DNA of 64,000 nucleotides from an uncultured Gluconobacter sp. (GCA_937880175.1 CALFLO010000176.1:11523-75522), one strand, 5' to 3'; shown: positions 16,752 through 26,602, numbered from the stretch's first letter. The notes: a model not told the origin generated them from the letters alone. Program-made: numbers and translations.

Positions 16752-17282
16752 CTATGTCGGGCCTCGGCCCAGTTTCGACAAGACGATATGTGCAACATCT
16801 TCGCTGACGAAGGGCGAAATATCTCCGCCGAGCCGTGCGATCTCCTTCACGATCCTGCTGGCCGTGCTGCGATGTTCTTCGGAAGACAGCAGGAAAACCG
16901 TCTCGATTTCCGGAGCCAGACGACGCAATGCGCCGGAAAGCTGGCTCTCATAATCAAAATCGCCACCGGACCGAAGGCCGCGCACAACCGTGCCCGCGCC
17001 CGCCTGACGCACGGCATCGACCAGCAGTGTATCGAAGCCGACAACCTCAATCCGCTCCCCGTGGGGCAGTTTGTCCACTTCGTGCCGTAGGGCTGAAAGC
17101 CGAGCATCCAGATCCAGAAGAGGCTGCTTACCTTCATTGACCGCCACGCCAACCAGCAGACGGTCGAACAGGGCGGACGCCCTGTGAATGATGTCGAGAT
17201 GCCCGAAGGTGACCGGATCGAACGTGCCGGGATAGAACCCGACACGTGGATCGGTCGGCACGTCAGGCTTCAGGTGCAGCAT
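16752..17282 (-). CDS. coaD: Phosphopantetheine adenylyltransferase
   Basis: A 176-residue enzyme of coenzyme A synthesis that joins 4'-phosphopantetheine and ATP to dephospho-CoA. The nucleotidyltransferase signature GFYPGTFDPVTFGHLDI (TxGH motif as TFGH) is near the N-terminus, and VRGLRSGGDFDYE and SSEEHRSTASRIVKEIARLGG are the other family blocks. ATG 17282 lies inside the 3' end of gyrA by 20 bases. The C-terminal FVSEDVAHIVLSKLGRGPT is slightly longer than in E. coli. The gene probably belongs to a gyrA-coaD-ppiB transcript. Confidence 0.94.
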   Translation of the reverse strand: MLHLKPDVPTDPRVGFYPGTFDPVTFGHLDIIHRASALFDRLLVGVAVNEGKQPLLDLDARLSALRHEVDKLPHGERIEVVGFDTLLVDAVRQAGAGTVVRGLRSGGDFDYESQLSGALRRLAPEIETVFLLSSEEHRSTASRIVKEIARLGGDISPFVSEDVAHIVLSKLGRGPT

Positions 17283-20106
17283 CGTCACCAGCGGCCGGGG
17301 CTTCGGGAGCCGCGTCCGTTGCAACCGCTTCGCCAATCACCTTGGCACCAGCTTCGGAGCCTTCGTCGGTGTCGCCCTCTTCCGTATCGTCTTCCAGAAC
17401 CGGGAAGACGCAGATGACAGTCTCGCTGTCATTCAGGCGGAACAGCGTCACACCGCTGGCCTGACGGGCCATGACGCGGACCTGCGATACCGGCAGGCGG
17501 ATCAGGCGGCCCGTATCCGTGACCAGCATGACGTCCGTTCCATCGAGCGTCGGCAGGGTGCCCACCACTTCCTTGCCGCGACGGTTCGCGGAGAAGGTCA
17601 TGTTGGTGATGCCCTGACCGCCACGGCCCGACACGCGGTAATCATAGGCCGAGGAGCGACGGCCATAGCCGCCATCGGTAACGGTCAGGAGGATTTCCTC
17701 CTGCTGCTCCAGTTCCTCGAAGCGCTCCTGCGTCAGGTCACCCGCGATTTCAACGGTTTCCTCGTCGCCGGACACGGTTTCGTCCTCGGCGCTGTCGTCC
17801 AGGGCCGCATTTTCGGCGCGGCGCTTGGCATTGGCCATGCGCAGATAGGCCGAACGTTCCTCGACACTGGCATTCACGTGGTTGAGGATGCACAGCGAAA
17901 TTACCGCATCCCCGTCACCCAGACGGATGCCGCGGACGCCTGTACTGCCACGACCGGCAAATACGCGCAGCGTCTCGTCCGTGATCTGGAAGCGGATGCA
18001 GCGCGCGTTCTTCGTTGCGAGGAACACATCCTGACCTTCACGGCAGGTCGCCACGCCGATAAGGGAATCCCCTTCATCCAGCTTCATGGCGATCAGGCCG
18101 GAAGCGCGGATGTTGCGGAAATCGCTCAGACGGTTCCGGCGCACATTGCCGCTGGCCGTTGCGAAGGCGAGGTGCAGGTCGTCCCACAGTTCCTCGTCCT
18201 GCGGCAGCGGCAGAACGGCCGTGATGGAATCCGTCCCCAGTTCCGGCAGCAGGTTGACCAGCGCACGGCCCTTGGCTGTCGGTGCGGCTTCAGGCAGATG
18301 CCAGACCTTCATCCGGTAGGCTTTGCCGCCCGAAGAGAAGAACATCACCCACTGATGCGTGTGGGCATTGAAGCTGCGGACGATCACGTCATCGCCACGG
18401 CGCCCGGAGGCTGTCCGGCCACGACCACCACGGTTCTGGGACCGGAAAATTTCAAGCGGGGTGCGCTTGATGAAGCCGTCGCGCGTGATGGTGACAACCA
18501 TCTGGCCCGGCTCGATCAGGCTTTCGTCCGTCTGATCCCCCAGCGCGTCGGAGATTTCCGTTGCACGCGGGGTCGCAACTTCCGCGCGGGCTGCCAGAAG
18601 CTCCTCGCGCATGACTTCCATCCGGCGGGGGCGGCTCTCGATGATCTTGAGCAGTTCGCCGATCTTGTGGGCGACTTCACCGAGTTCGCCCTGGATCTTC
18701 TCGCGCTCCAGACCCGTCAGGCGCTGCAGGCGCAGCTCAAGAATGCCACGCGCCTGTGCTTCCGTGAGGCGGACCTTGCCATCGATGATGACATTGCCTT
18801 CGTCGTGGATCAGTTCCAGCAGCGGGATGACTTCCGCAGCGTCCCACTCGCGCGCCATCAGTGCTTCACGCGCTGTTGCGGCATCCGGGGCCGCACGGAT
18901 CAGCGCGATGACCTCGTCGATATTGGCAACCGCCAGAACGAGGCCGACCAGCAGATGTCCACGGTCACGCGCCTTGTTCAGGTCAAAGCGGGCGCGGCGC
19001 AGGATGACTTCTTCACGGAAGCGCAGGAAGGCTTCCAGAATGTCCTTGAGGCCCATCGTCCGCGGCTTGCCATCGTCCAGCGCGAGCATGTTGGCGCTGA
19101 AGGATGTCTGGAGCTGCGTGAAGCGGTAGAGCTGGTTCAGGACCACATCCGGCGTGGCATCGCGCTTGAGCTCGATGACGACACGCATGCCCGAGCGGTC
19201 GGACTCGTCACGGATGTCGGAAATGCCTTCGATTTCCTTGGCCCGGACCAGATCTGCGATCTTTTCCTGCAACGTGGCCTTGTTCACCTGATACGGGATC
19301 TCGGTGATGATGATGGCCTGGCGGTCCTTGCGGATTTCCTCGATCTCGGCGCGTGCCCGAACCGGAATGGACCCGCGACCCGTCTCATAGGCGCGACGGA
19401 TCCCGCTGCGGCCCATGATGATGCTGCCTGTCGGAAAGTCCGGACCCGGGATGATCTGCATCAGCTCATCGAGTTCGATGGCCGGGTTCGCGATCATGGC
19501 CAGCGTGGCATCAATGACTTCGCCCGGATTATGGGGCGGAATATTGGTCGCCATGCCGACGGCGATACCGGCCGCACCGTTGATGAGCAGGTTCGGGAAA
19601 ACGGCCGGAAGGACCTTCGGCTCGCTCTCGCTTTCGTCGTAGTTGGGCTGGAAATCGACGGTATCGCGGTCGATGTCGTCCAGCAGGAAGGACGACGCCT
19701 TGGCCAGACGGGCTTCGGTATAACGCATGGCGGCCGGGCTATCGCCATCGACCGAACCGAAATTGCCCTGACCGTCGATCAGTTTGACGCGCATCGACCA
19801 GTGCTGCGCCATCCGGACCATGGCGTCATAGATCGAGCTGTCGCCATGCGGATGGTATTTACCCATCACGTCACCGACCGCACGCGCCGACTTGCGATAT
19901 GGCTTGTCGGCCGTGAAGCCGCTCTCGCGCATGGCATAGAGAATGCGGCGATGGACCGGCTTCAGACCATCCCGCACATCCGGCAGCGCACGCGACACGA
20001 TCACGGACATCGCATAGGCCAGATAGGAGGAGCGCATTTCCTCCTCGATCGTCACAGGAAGACGGCCGGAAGGGGTAAGATCAGTCGGCTCGGTCAGCTC
20101 GGTCAA
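17263..20106 (-). CDS. gyrA: DNA gyrase subunit A
   Basis: A 947-residue GyrA. The catalytic tyrosine is Y129 in MRYTEARLAK. The quinolone-resistance region HPHGDSSIYD has Ser90 and Asp94 at the positions of E. coli Ser83 and Asp87, the sensitive form. The GyrA-box appears as QNRGGRGR. The C-terminal domain has an acidic, alanine-rich tail. The start seems to be TTG 20106: an in-frame stop lies three codons upstream, no ATG occurs before residue 24, and the conserved EEEMRSSYLAYAMS needs residues before that point. GGTGA six bases ahead could serve as the ribosome site. Confidence 0.95.
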   Translation of the reverse strand: MTELTEPTDLTPSGRLPVTIEEEMRSSYLAYAMSVIVSRALPDVRDGLKPVHRRILYAMRESGFTADKPYRKSARAVGDVMGKYHPHGDSSIYDAMVRMAQHWSMRVKLIDGQGNFGSVDGDSPAAMRYTEARLAKASSFLLDDIDRDTVDFQPNYDESESEPKVLPAVFPNLLINGAAGIAVGMATNIPPHNPGEVIDATLAMIANPAIELDELMQIIPGPDFPTGSIIMGRSGIRRAYETGRGSIPVRARAEIEEIRKDRQAIIITEIPYQVNKATLQEKIADLVRAKEIEGISDIRDESDRSGMRVVIELKRDATPDVVLNQLYRFTQLQTSFSANMLALDDGKPRTMGLKDILEAFLRFREEVILRRARFDLNKARDRGHLLVGLVLAVANIDEVIALIRAAPDAATAREALMAREWDAAEVIPLLELIHDEGNVIIDGKVRLTEAQARGILELRLQRLTGLEREKIQGELGEVAHKIGELLKIIESRPRRMEVMREELLAARAEVATPRATEISDALGDQTDESLIEPGQMVVTITRDGFIKRTPLEIFRSQNRGGRGRTASGRRGDDVIVRSFNAHTHQWVMFFSSGGKAYRMKVWHLPEAAPTAKGRALVNLLPELGTDSITAVLPLPQDEELWDDLHLAFATASGNVRRNRLSDFRNIRASGLIAMKLDEGDSLIGVATCREGQDVFLATKNARCIRFQITDETLRVFAGRGSTGVRGIRLGDGDAVISLCILNHVNASVEERSAYLRMANAKRRAENAALDDSAEDETVSGDEETVEIAGDLTQERFEELEQQEEILLTVTDGGYGRRSSAYDYRVSGRGGQGITNMTFSANRRGKEVVGTLPTLDGTDVMLVTDTGRLIRLPVSQVRVMARQASGVTLFRLNDSETVICVFPVLEDDTEEGDTDEGSEAGAKVIGEAVATDAAPEAPAAGDDAAPEA

Positions 20107-20383
20107 GACAGGTCACCACGCAAGAATTCAGTTGCCCCAGCATACCGCATGCGCCGCCGACACGCCACACCCGGCTCCCGGAATGGGCTTTTCAGGGCGT
20201 GAAAGCGCTTGGTCCACGATTCAACAAAATTAAGATCGGATAAGCGAAAGATTAACGAAGCTATGCCAAAAAGAGATTATCGTTTGCATATTATTAACTT
20301 TTATAGTTTGTATAAAACCGTTAGAAAATATCAAACATCATCTGGCGATTCTACGCCTTAAAGTCTTTTTGGAAGATCCCACT
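20107..20383. other. AT-rich divergent intergenic region, gyrA / Hint protein
   Basis: No gene is visible. The central part (about 20220-20340) is very A/T-rich compared with the surroundings and should carry both promoters. GTATAAAA near 20310 could be a -10 region for the Hint-protein gene, but no good -35 box is spaced correctly. Confidence 0.4.
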
Positions 20384-23300
20384 TTGGCCGATACGACAAA
20401 CGTCAACGACGACCCTTCGACCGCTGGAAATAACGACACCATCCCTTACAACAGTAACGAAACCAGCTTCCATCAGCATGGCAATGTCTGGCGCTGGACT
20501 GGCCCCGCGACGGGCGGCGACTGGTCAGATCCGAGCAACTGGGCTCTGTACAGCCCCGAAGGTCATCCTGTTGACACGACGGGTGGTTCCTACAGTGGCG
20601 ATGCCATTCCCCAGAGTGATCAGAATGCTGACGTCAATGTCGGCTATGTCGGCAACACCACGCCAAACGTGGTTGTCTCGAATGCCATACTCTACAACCA
20701 GATCCGGAGCCTCAGCGTCTGGCAGAACAGCACGCTGAAGATCACGGCGCAGGGTGGAAACGGCAACGTCTTTGCAACGGCCGGCCTTGAGAATTACGGC
20801 ACGGTCATCGTTGACACGCCGTCCAAAGTCGAACTCGGCGGCGTTAACGCAGGTGACGGCACCATCACGATCATGAACAATGACGGAAACGTCACGTTCG
20901 ATGACTCCTACCTGAACAACGGCACGCTGAACCTGGTCAACGCGACCCTCGGGACCGTTGCATCGCCGGTCAGCATTTCCGGTGGCACGATCAACCTTCA
21001 GCAGAACAGCACGCTGGTTGCGAACCTGTATGGCGCAGGTGGTACGGTCAATGTCGATCCGTCGAGCGTGAACACGCTGTATGTAAACGATCGCTATGAC
21101 AACGACAGCGGCTCCGTTCAGAATACCGTCATCAACGGCGTGTCGAAAAACACCCATTTCGGTATTCTGGGTGGCTCCTCGCAGCCGACTTCTGCCACGT
21201 ATGAAGCCAACAGCGACGGCTCCTACACGCTGAAGATCACGCTCGAGAACGGCCGCTCCATCACCTATCCGACGGTCAATGTCGCAGACGGCTTCAAGCC
21301 TGCCGCCCAGGCAACGATCGTTTCGGACGGCTCAACGGGCTGGCTGATCGAAGATGCCGGTACCGCGACGGCTACGGCCTCCTATGCTACCAGCGATCTG
21401 CATCAGCAGCTTGCCGCAACGGCCGCAGCGGCAGCTGCTGCTGGTGGCGATGCCTCGCAGTACAATGCCAATGCCGTCAGCTATCACAATCACGATGCCA
21501 CATGGCGCTGGACGGGTCCTGCCAGTGGAGGTGACTGGTACGATCCGAGCAACTGGACGCTCTATGACGGCCAGGGAAATGTCGTTGATACGTCCGGCAA
21601 TTCCTTTGGCGGAAACGCCGTTCCGCAGAGCGAGCAGAATGCTGACGTCAACGTCGGCTATGTCGGCAGCACCACGCCGAGCATGGTTGTTGCCAACGCA
21701 CCGTCCTACAACCAGCTCCGCAGCCTCAGCGTCTGGCAGAACAGCACGCTGAACATCACGGCGCAGGGCAACGGCAATTACAGTGGCTACGTCTTTGCTA
21801 CAGCCGGTTTTGAGAACGACGGCACAATCCTGATCAATACCCCGTCCAAGGTCGAACTTGGCGGCATCACGATGAACCGTGATGACGGCACGATCACGAT
21901 CATGGGCAACAACAACAACGTCGTGTTCGATGGAAACAGCGTCAACAACGGCGGTACCATCAACCTGCTCGACTCCACGCTGGGTGCTCCGACGACGCCG
22001 ATCTCTGTCAATGGCGGTACGGTCAACCTCGAACAGGGCAGCAGCCTGTACCTGTTCCCGAGCGAGACCATCGGAACCATCAACGTTGATCCTTCGACGG
22101 TGAACACGGTCTATGTCGAAGCCAACGGCTACCTGCACAACAACTCGGCCAACACCCAGAACTTCACGATCAACGGCGTGTCCGCCAATACGCATTTCGG
22201 GATCTCCGGTGTGTCTTCCGCTCCGACGGCTGCCACCTACACCCCGAATGACGATGGTTCCTACACCTTGACGATCACTCTGGCTGATGGCCGTCTGCTG
22301 ACCTATGGCGACATCCACACGGCCGACGGCTTCACGCCGGCTGCCACGGCGTCCATCGTTCAGGATGGCAACAATGGCTGGGTTATCGAAGATAATGGCA
22401 TCACGACCTGCTTCCTTGCCGGCAGCATGATCCGCACGCCGGAAGGCGATGTGGCCGTTGAGACCCTGCGTCTGGGTAGCACGGTTGTGGCTTTCGTGAA
22501 CGGAGAAGCCGTGGAGCGGACCGTAACCTGGGCCGGCCGTGCCCACATGCTCGTCAAGGCTGGTCTGGCCGATGCCGAAGCAGGTTATCCGGTCCGCATC
22601 CTGAAGGACGCACTGGCTGAGGGCGTGCCTTACAAGGACATGCTGGTCACCTCGGAACACTGTCTGTTCCTGAACGGTGGTTTCGTCCCGGCCCGTATGC
22701 TCGTGAACGGTCGTTCCGTAATCTATGACCGCAGCCTGCAGTCCTATGATTACTTCCATGTGGAAACGAAAGAGCACTCGGTCCTCATGGCTGATGGCAT
22801 GCTGACGGAAAGCTATCTCGACACCGGCAACCGTCATGCTTTCCGCCAGAGCGGCTCTGTTGTGTCGCTCGGTGGCCATGCACGGACCTGGAACGATGAT
22901 GCAGCAGCTCCGCTGACTGTCAGCCGCGATGTGGTCGAGCCGATCTTCCGTGAGATCGAAGCCCGCGCCATGGAAGCCGGTTTTGAAAACGCCATCGAGG
23001 CTTCGGTCCTGACCGAAGACTCCGGTCTGCACCTCGTCACCAGCACAGGCCAGACCATCCATCAGGTCCGGACGGCCAATGGCCGCGCGATGTTCATGAT
23101 CCCGTCTGACGTGACTGGTGTCCGCATCGTGTCCCGCACGTCCCGTCCGAGCGAGACGGTCGGACCGTTCGTGGATGACCGTCGCCAGCTCGGGGTTCTG
23201 GTGGGTGAAATCACGCTGTTCGACTCTGGCAACACGATCAGCATCGATCAGCATCTGACCGATGCCGGTCTGGCTGGTTGGGATGTTCAGGACGATGCGG

Positions 23301-23446
23301 CTGCACGCTGGACCAACGGCAACGCTGAGCTGTCCCTGACCGCACGTCAGCCGAACAGCCTTGGTATGCTGGCCATTCAGGTTCTGGCAGCAGGCCCTTA
23401 CCTGCTGGTTTCCGAAGGTGAAGCCGAAACGGCTCACACCGCCTGA
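20384..23446 (+). CDS. Hint-domain protein with two large repeats
   Basis: A protein of about 1020 residues. Two similar halves of about 300 residues (units starting at WRWTGPA, 338 codons apart) contain Asn/Thr/Gly-rich beta-solenoid-like strands. A Hint_2 domain follows: Cys676 in TTCFLAGSMIRTPEG, block B VTSEHCLFLNGGFVPA and EHSVLMADGMLTESY, ending TGNRHAFR with no intein-type His-Asn-nucleophile. About 190 residues follow it. No signal peptide or ATG is present. TTG 20384 is preceded by GGAAG at the right distance, and I prefer it to TTG 20369. Hint_2 proteins are common in acetic acid bacteria with unknown role; surface display with self-cleavage is inference. Confidence 0.72.
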   Translation: MADTTNVNDDPSTAGNNDTIPYNSNETSFHQHGNVWRWTGPATGGDWSDPSNWALYSPEGHPVDTTGGSYSGDAIPQSDQNADVNVGYVGNTTPNVVVSNAILYNQIRSLSVWQNSTLKITAQGGNGNVFATAGLENYGTVIVDTPSKVELGGVNAGDGTITIMNNDGNVTFDDSYLNNGTLNLVNATLGTVASPVSISGGTINLQQNSTLVANLYGAGGTVNVDPSSVNTLYVNDRYDNDSGSVQNTVINGVSKNTHFGILGGSSQPTSATYEANSDGSYTLKITLENGRSITYPTVNVADGFKPAAQATIVSDGSTGWLIEDAGTATATASYATSDLHQQLAATAAAAAAAGGDASQYNANAVSYHNHDATWRWTGPASGGDWYDPSNWTLYDGQGNVVDTSGNSFGGNAVPQSEQNADVNVGYVGSTTPSMVVANAPSYNQLRSLSVWQNSTLNITAQGNGNYSGYVFATAGFENDGTILINTPSKVELGGITMNRDDGTITIMGNNNNVVFDGNSVNNGGTINLLDSTLGAPTTPISVNGGTVNLEQGSSLYLFPSETIGTINVDPSTVNTVYVEANGYLHNNSANTQNFTINGVSANTHFGISGVSSAPTAATYTPNDDGSYTLTITLADGRLLTYGDIHTADGFTPAATASIVQDGNNGWVIEDNGITTCFLAGSMIRTPEGDVAVETLRLGSTVVAFVNGEAVERTVTWAGRAHMLVKAGLADAEAGYPVRILKDALAEGVPYKDMLVTSEHCLFLNGGFVPARMLVNGRSVIYDRSLQSYDYFHVETKEHSVLMADGMLTESYLDTGNRHAFRQSGSVVSLGGHARTWNDDAAAPLTVSRDVVEPIFREIEARAMEAGFENAIEASVLTEDSGLHLVTSTGQTIHQVRTANGRAMFMIPSDVTGVRIVSRTSRPSETVGPFVDDRRQLGVLVGEITLFDSGNTISIDQHLTDAGLAGWDVQDDAAARWTNGNAELSLTARQPNSLGMLAIQVLAAGPYLLVSEGEAETAHTA
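20471..21363 (+). repeat. Internal gene repeat, unit 1
   Basis: This first half of the Hint gene encodes HGNVWRWTGPATGGDWSDP through GWLIEDAG. It matches unit 2 (21485-22398) over its whole length, with DNA stretches almost identical, for example 20623-20665 against 21641-21683. The unit spacing is 1014 bases. Confidence 0.85.
21485..22398 (+). repeat. Internal gene repeat, unit 2
   Basis: The second copy encodes NHDATWRWTGPASGGDWYDP through GWVIEDNG and runs directly into the Hint domain. It is slightly longer than unit 1. An alanine-rich linker (ATAAAAAAAGGDAS) separates the two units. Confidence 0.85.
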
Positions 23447-23470
23447 GACCAACCGGTCTGAAACGAAAAA

Positions 23471-23503
23471 AGCCTCATCCCTTCGGGGGTGGGGCTTTTT
23501 TTT
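23471..23503 (+). terminator. Rho-independent terminator of the Hint gene
   Basis: An 11-bp stem (23471-23481 with 23486-23496, including G-U pairs) closes a TTCG loop and is followed by eight T. It lies 25 bases after the stop codon. Confidence 0.88.
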
Positions 23504-23614
23504 GTCCATTTCCCAGCGCCACGATGATCCCGGAAGGCCAGGGTTCCTGCGGAAGGTGCGGGTGCCGTCGGCTCTTCTCAGGCTATGACCTCTGTCTGAA
23601 GCTGGAGCCTAACG

Positions 23615-23641
23615 AAAAAAGGCGCCCCGTTACGGGACGCC
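23615..23641 (-). terminator. Terminator of the TonB-dependent receptor gene
   Basis: GGCGCCCCG and CGGGACGCC pair around TTA (23621-23641). On the minus strand the stem is followed by six T. It lies 31 bases past the receptor stop. Confidence 0.8.
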
Positions 23642-23671
23642 TCTTCATAAAAAGCCTTCAGGAGAAGTGGT

Positions 23672-26320
23672 TTAGAAGTTGGCGTTGATACGGCCGTAGT
23701 AGTAACCGCCGGTGATGGGGACCTGCAGCGAGAACTGATCGTAGATCTGGGCGCCGCGGGAGCTGTTGATGGGCTGGACGCGACGGGGGCGGACGTTGAA
23801 GATGTTGTTCGCACCGATGGCCAAATGCCAGTTGCTGTTGAAGCGGTAGCCGACTTCGATATCGGTCAGCCAGCGCGGTGTATTCTTGAACTGCGAGAAG
23901 CAGCTGTTGGAATAGGCCAGTCCTTTCCCGTCCAGCGGGCAGGGCAGCGTCTTGTCCGTCCAGTCATAGTAGGTCAGCATCGACGTGGTTTCGCCGTAAC
24001 GCGTCTGGCGAACATTGAAGTCCCATTTTCCGACCGTATACAGCGCGTTCAGAATGATCTTGCTGCGCGGATAGGCGGTCGTGATGTAGGCGATGTTCTG
24101 TGCGTTCAGAAGCGAATTGCCGTTCGTGTCGGTTCCGTTGTGGTGCAGGCGTGTGCGGTTCAGGTCCAGCGCCATGCTGAGGTTCAGGTTGCCGGCATTG
24201 CGGAAGCGGAACGTGTAATCTGCCTTAATGTCCAGACCCTGTGTGCGGGTGCTGGCGCCGTTGGTCATGTAATAAGCGGAAACGTTCTGAGGCGTGATGC
24301 TGTTGAGGGGCAGGGAATATCCCATGGCTTCAATAGCGCTGATTGCTGCGGGGCCATTGACCGTGCCACCACCCACGATCCGGTCACGCAGATTGATCTG
24401 ATAGACGTCCACTTCGACGTGGAAGTTCTTTACCGGCTCAAGAACGACGCCGCCGCTGGCGCTGACAGAGCGTTCCGGCTTCAGGGCGCTGGCGCCCAGG
24501 ATACGGGCTGCGCTGGAATTGACGGGCAGGAGGCCGGACGCGCCGGTCGGGTCCACATTCATGGCGCTGTAGTGCTGCTCGGCCAGGGTCGGTGCGCGGA
24601 AGCCCGTGCTGATCGTGCCGCGGAGTGCGATGCGTTTGGTCACATCATAGCGGGTTGAGACCTTGCCGTTTTCGGTGTTGCCGACATCGGTGTAGTGCTC
24701 GAAGCGGCCGGCGAAATCGAGATCCCAGTTCTTGAGCGGGTGGAAGTCGCCGTCAACATAGGCCGCCCAGATGTCACGGCTCCAGTTGCCGGCACTGTTC
24801 GGACCGAGACCGGCATAGCCCTGCGTGCCGCCAAGCTCATAGGACGGCGGCGTGCCGGCCTTGATCTGATAGGTTTCGAGGCGGTGTTCGCCACCGAAGG
24901 CCAGCGTCATGGGAACGGTGTGGGCGATGTTGAACTGGCGGCGGAAGTCCAGGTTGTTGGTCCACTGCGCCATGCGATAGGTTTCGGCGCGCGTCGTGTT
25001 GGGCGACCAGCCGCAGCCGTCGGTGGAATAATAGGACGAGCTCGGATTGGTCGAGCAGGTGCTGGCGAGCATGCCGGTATTGGCTGTGTTCTTGTTGCCG
25101 ATCTTGTTGCCATCGGCGCCGTAAGTCGTGCTCAGATCCCAGTCGAAACCAAGGAAATTGTCACCCTTGAGGCCCAGCGTGGCGGCGTAATCGTTCTCTT
25201 CCGATGTTTCGAGCGGCGAGAAGCCCGCCGGGTACATCGTGGGCGCGATATTGGGCGTCCGGTAGTTTTCATATGCTTCGCCATGGCGGTGCATATAGGT
25301 GACCAGGCCGTAGAAATTCACGCCTTCGGTAATGGTCTTGCCGAAGTCGATGGCGAGGCTTTCGCGGGTTTCTTCGGGCGTGCTCATGATCTTGTTGGAA
25401 TCGGCGGGCACGTTCATCGCGTTCGGAACGACACCGGTATAGTAACCCGTCGTGGTGGCGTTGTTGGGCCAGCTTCCGATCAGGCGGTGATCGCGTGCGC
25501 CGACGACCATGTGGTCGGTGTGGTAGACTTCGCCACTGATGTGCAGGTAGCCGTCATTGCCCCATTTCACGCCGCCATCGGCATCGACCTTGTACTGCCA
25601 GCCGTCGCCGTTATAGGCGTTCGCGCCGGTCTGCACGGAGGTGTGCATGCCGTGGGCCTGCTTTTTGGTGATGATGTTCACCACGCCGGCGATGGCGTCG
25701 GAGCCATACATCGCGGCCGCCCCGTCTTCGAGGACTTCGATATGATCGATGGCGCTTGCGGGGATCGTGTTCAGGTCGGCGCCTGTGGAGCCGAACTGCG
25801 GGCCGGCATCGGCCGTAATGTTTGCCGTGTTGTGGCGGCGCTTTCCGTCAACCAGCACCAGGACTTCGTTCGGGCCGAGGCCGCGCATCTGGATGGATGA
25901 AGTCAGGGCAGAGGAATCCGCGCCCATGGCCTGAACATTGATGGAAGCATAGGTCCGGGTCAGGGCATCTGCGACGTTCATCATGCCGGAATGGCGCAGT
26001 GTCGCAGCCGAGATCACGCTGACAGGGGACGAGCTTTCACGGGCCTTGCGGTTGGTCGCATGGGTGCCGGTGGTGACATTGATCGTCTCGGCTTCGCCCG
26101 TAAAATTGACGTCGGTCTTTTTCTTGCGTGGCGTGGCGACGGCGGGTCTTGCCGCCGCAACCGCGGCCGGGTGGGCGGCAGTGTGAGCGGCGCTGCTGGA
26201 TTTTGCGGTGTGATGACGGACGGCGGGATGCGCCGTGGTGGTCGCGGCCAGGGCAGACATGCAGGGCATGACGGAGACTGCCGTTGTCACGAGCAGGGAG
26301 ATGCGATGCCGGGATTTCAT
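23672..26320 (-). CDS. TonB-dependent outer membrane receptor
   Basis: An 882-residue receptor. A signal peptide ends near MSALAA (residue 26). A His/Ala/Pro-rich stretch and a basic PRKKKTD follow, then a possible TonB box (ETINVT). The plug domain (residues about 90-210) reads SPVSVISAATLRHSGMMN to IQMRGLGPNEVLVLVDGKRR. The 22-strand barrel ends YYYGRINANF with terminal Phe. The length and the segment DHIEVLEDGAAAMYGSDAIAGVVNII are typical. The ligand is unknown; the gene stands alone with no siderophore, sigma-factor or ExbBD neighbours, and no clear Fur box was seen upstream. Confidence 0.9.
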   Translation of the reverse strand: MKSRHRISLLVTTAVSVMPCMSALAATTTAHPAVRHHTAKSSSAAHTAAHPAAVAAARPAVATPRKKKTDVNFTGEAETINVTTGTHATNRKARESSSPVSVISAATLRHSGMMNVADALTRTYASINVQAMGADSSALTSSIQMRGLGPNEVLVLVDGKRRHNTANITADAGPQFGSTGADLNTIPASAIDHIEVLEDGAAAMYGSDAIAGVVNIITKKQAHGMHTSVQTGANAYNGDGWQYKVDADGGVKWGNDGYLHISGEVYHTDHMVVGARDHRLIGSWPNNATTTGYYTGVVPNAMNVPADSNKIMSTPEETRESLAIDFGKTITEGVNFYGLVTYMHRHGEAYENYRTPNIAPTMYPAGFSPLETSEENDYAATLGLKGDNFLGFDWDLSTTYGADGNKIGNKNTANTGMLASTCSTNPSSSYYSTDGCGWSPNTTRAETYRMAQWTNNLDFRRQFNIAHTVPMTLAFGGEHRLETYQIKAGTPPSYELGGTQGYAGLGPNSAGNWSRDIWAAYVDGDFHPLKNWDLDFAGRFEHYTDVGNTENGKVSTRYDVTKRIALRGTISTGFRAPTLAEQHYSAMNVDPTGASGLLPVNSSAARILGASALKPERSVSASGGVVLEPVKNFHVEVDVYQINLRDRIVGGGTVNGPAAISAIEAMGYSLPLNSITPQNVSAYYMTNGASTRTQGLDIKADYTFRFRNAGNLNLSMALDLNRTRLHHNGTDTNGNSLLNAQNIAYITTAYPRSKIILNALYTVGKWDFNVRQTRYGETTSMLTYYDWTDKTLPCPLDGKGLAYSNSCFSQFKNTPRWLTDIEVGYRFNSNWHLAIGANNIFNVRPRRVQPINSSRGAQIYDQFSLQVPITGGYYYGRINANF

Positions 26321-26602
26321 TACTACTATCTATACCTCCATGAGACGCCGCTCTTGGGTTCAGAGGGGGTTTCGAAAGAGTAATGATAAAATCTCGTTAC
26401 ATGGAAGTAGCAAAAATGATTTGTGTGACAGATTTTCCATGTGTTGCATGATGGCAACAAGATGTTCAATTTTATTGATTATGAGAAAGGAAATTCCACG
26501 AAAAAAGGTGTATGAGAAATATAAATCCTAAAATCTCGATCAAGAGATCAGGGAATGCGATTAGTGATCGTTTTTTTTGTTACTTAAATGTACCGAGATG
26601 TA
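26321..26602. other. AT-rich gap upstream of the TonB receptor
   Basis: No gene is visible in these 282 bases. The stretch is unusually A/T-rich, with poly-T around 26570-26580, and probably carries the receptor promoter, reading leftwards. Confidence 0.4.

Noticed and set aside
17878..20202. 774-codon antisense frame opposite gyrA
   Set aside because: Shadow of gyrA codon bias; composition is unlike a folded protein and it has no motif or ribosome site.
20276..20371. Earlier start for the Hint protein using ATT or ATA codons
   Set aside because: These are very rare starts without ribosome sites; TTG 20384 has GGAAG at proper distance.
26440..26600. Possible Fur box or small RNA in the AT-rich gap before the TonB receptor
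   Set aside because: No palindrome close to the Fur consensus and no promoter-terminator pair could be identified.
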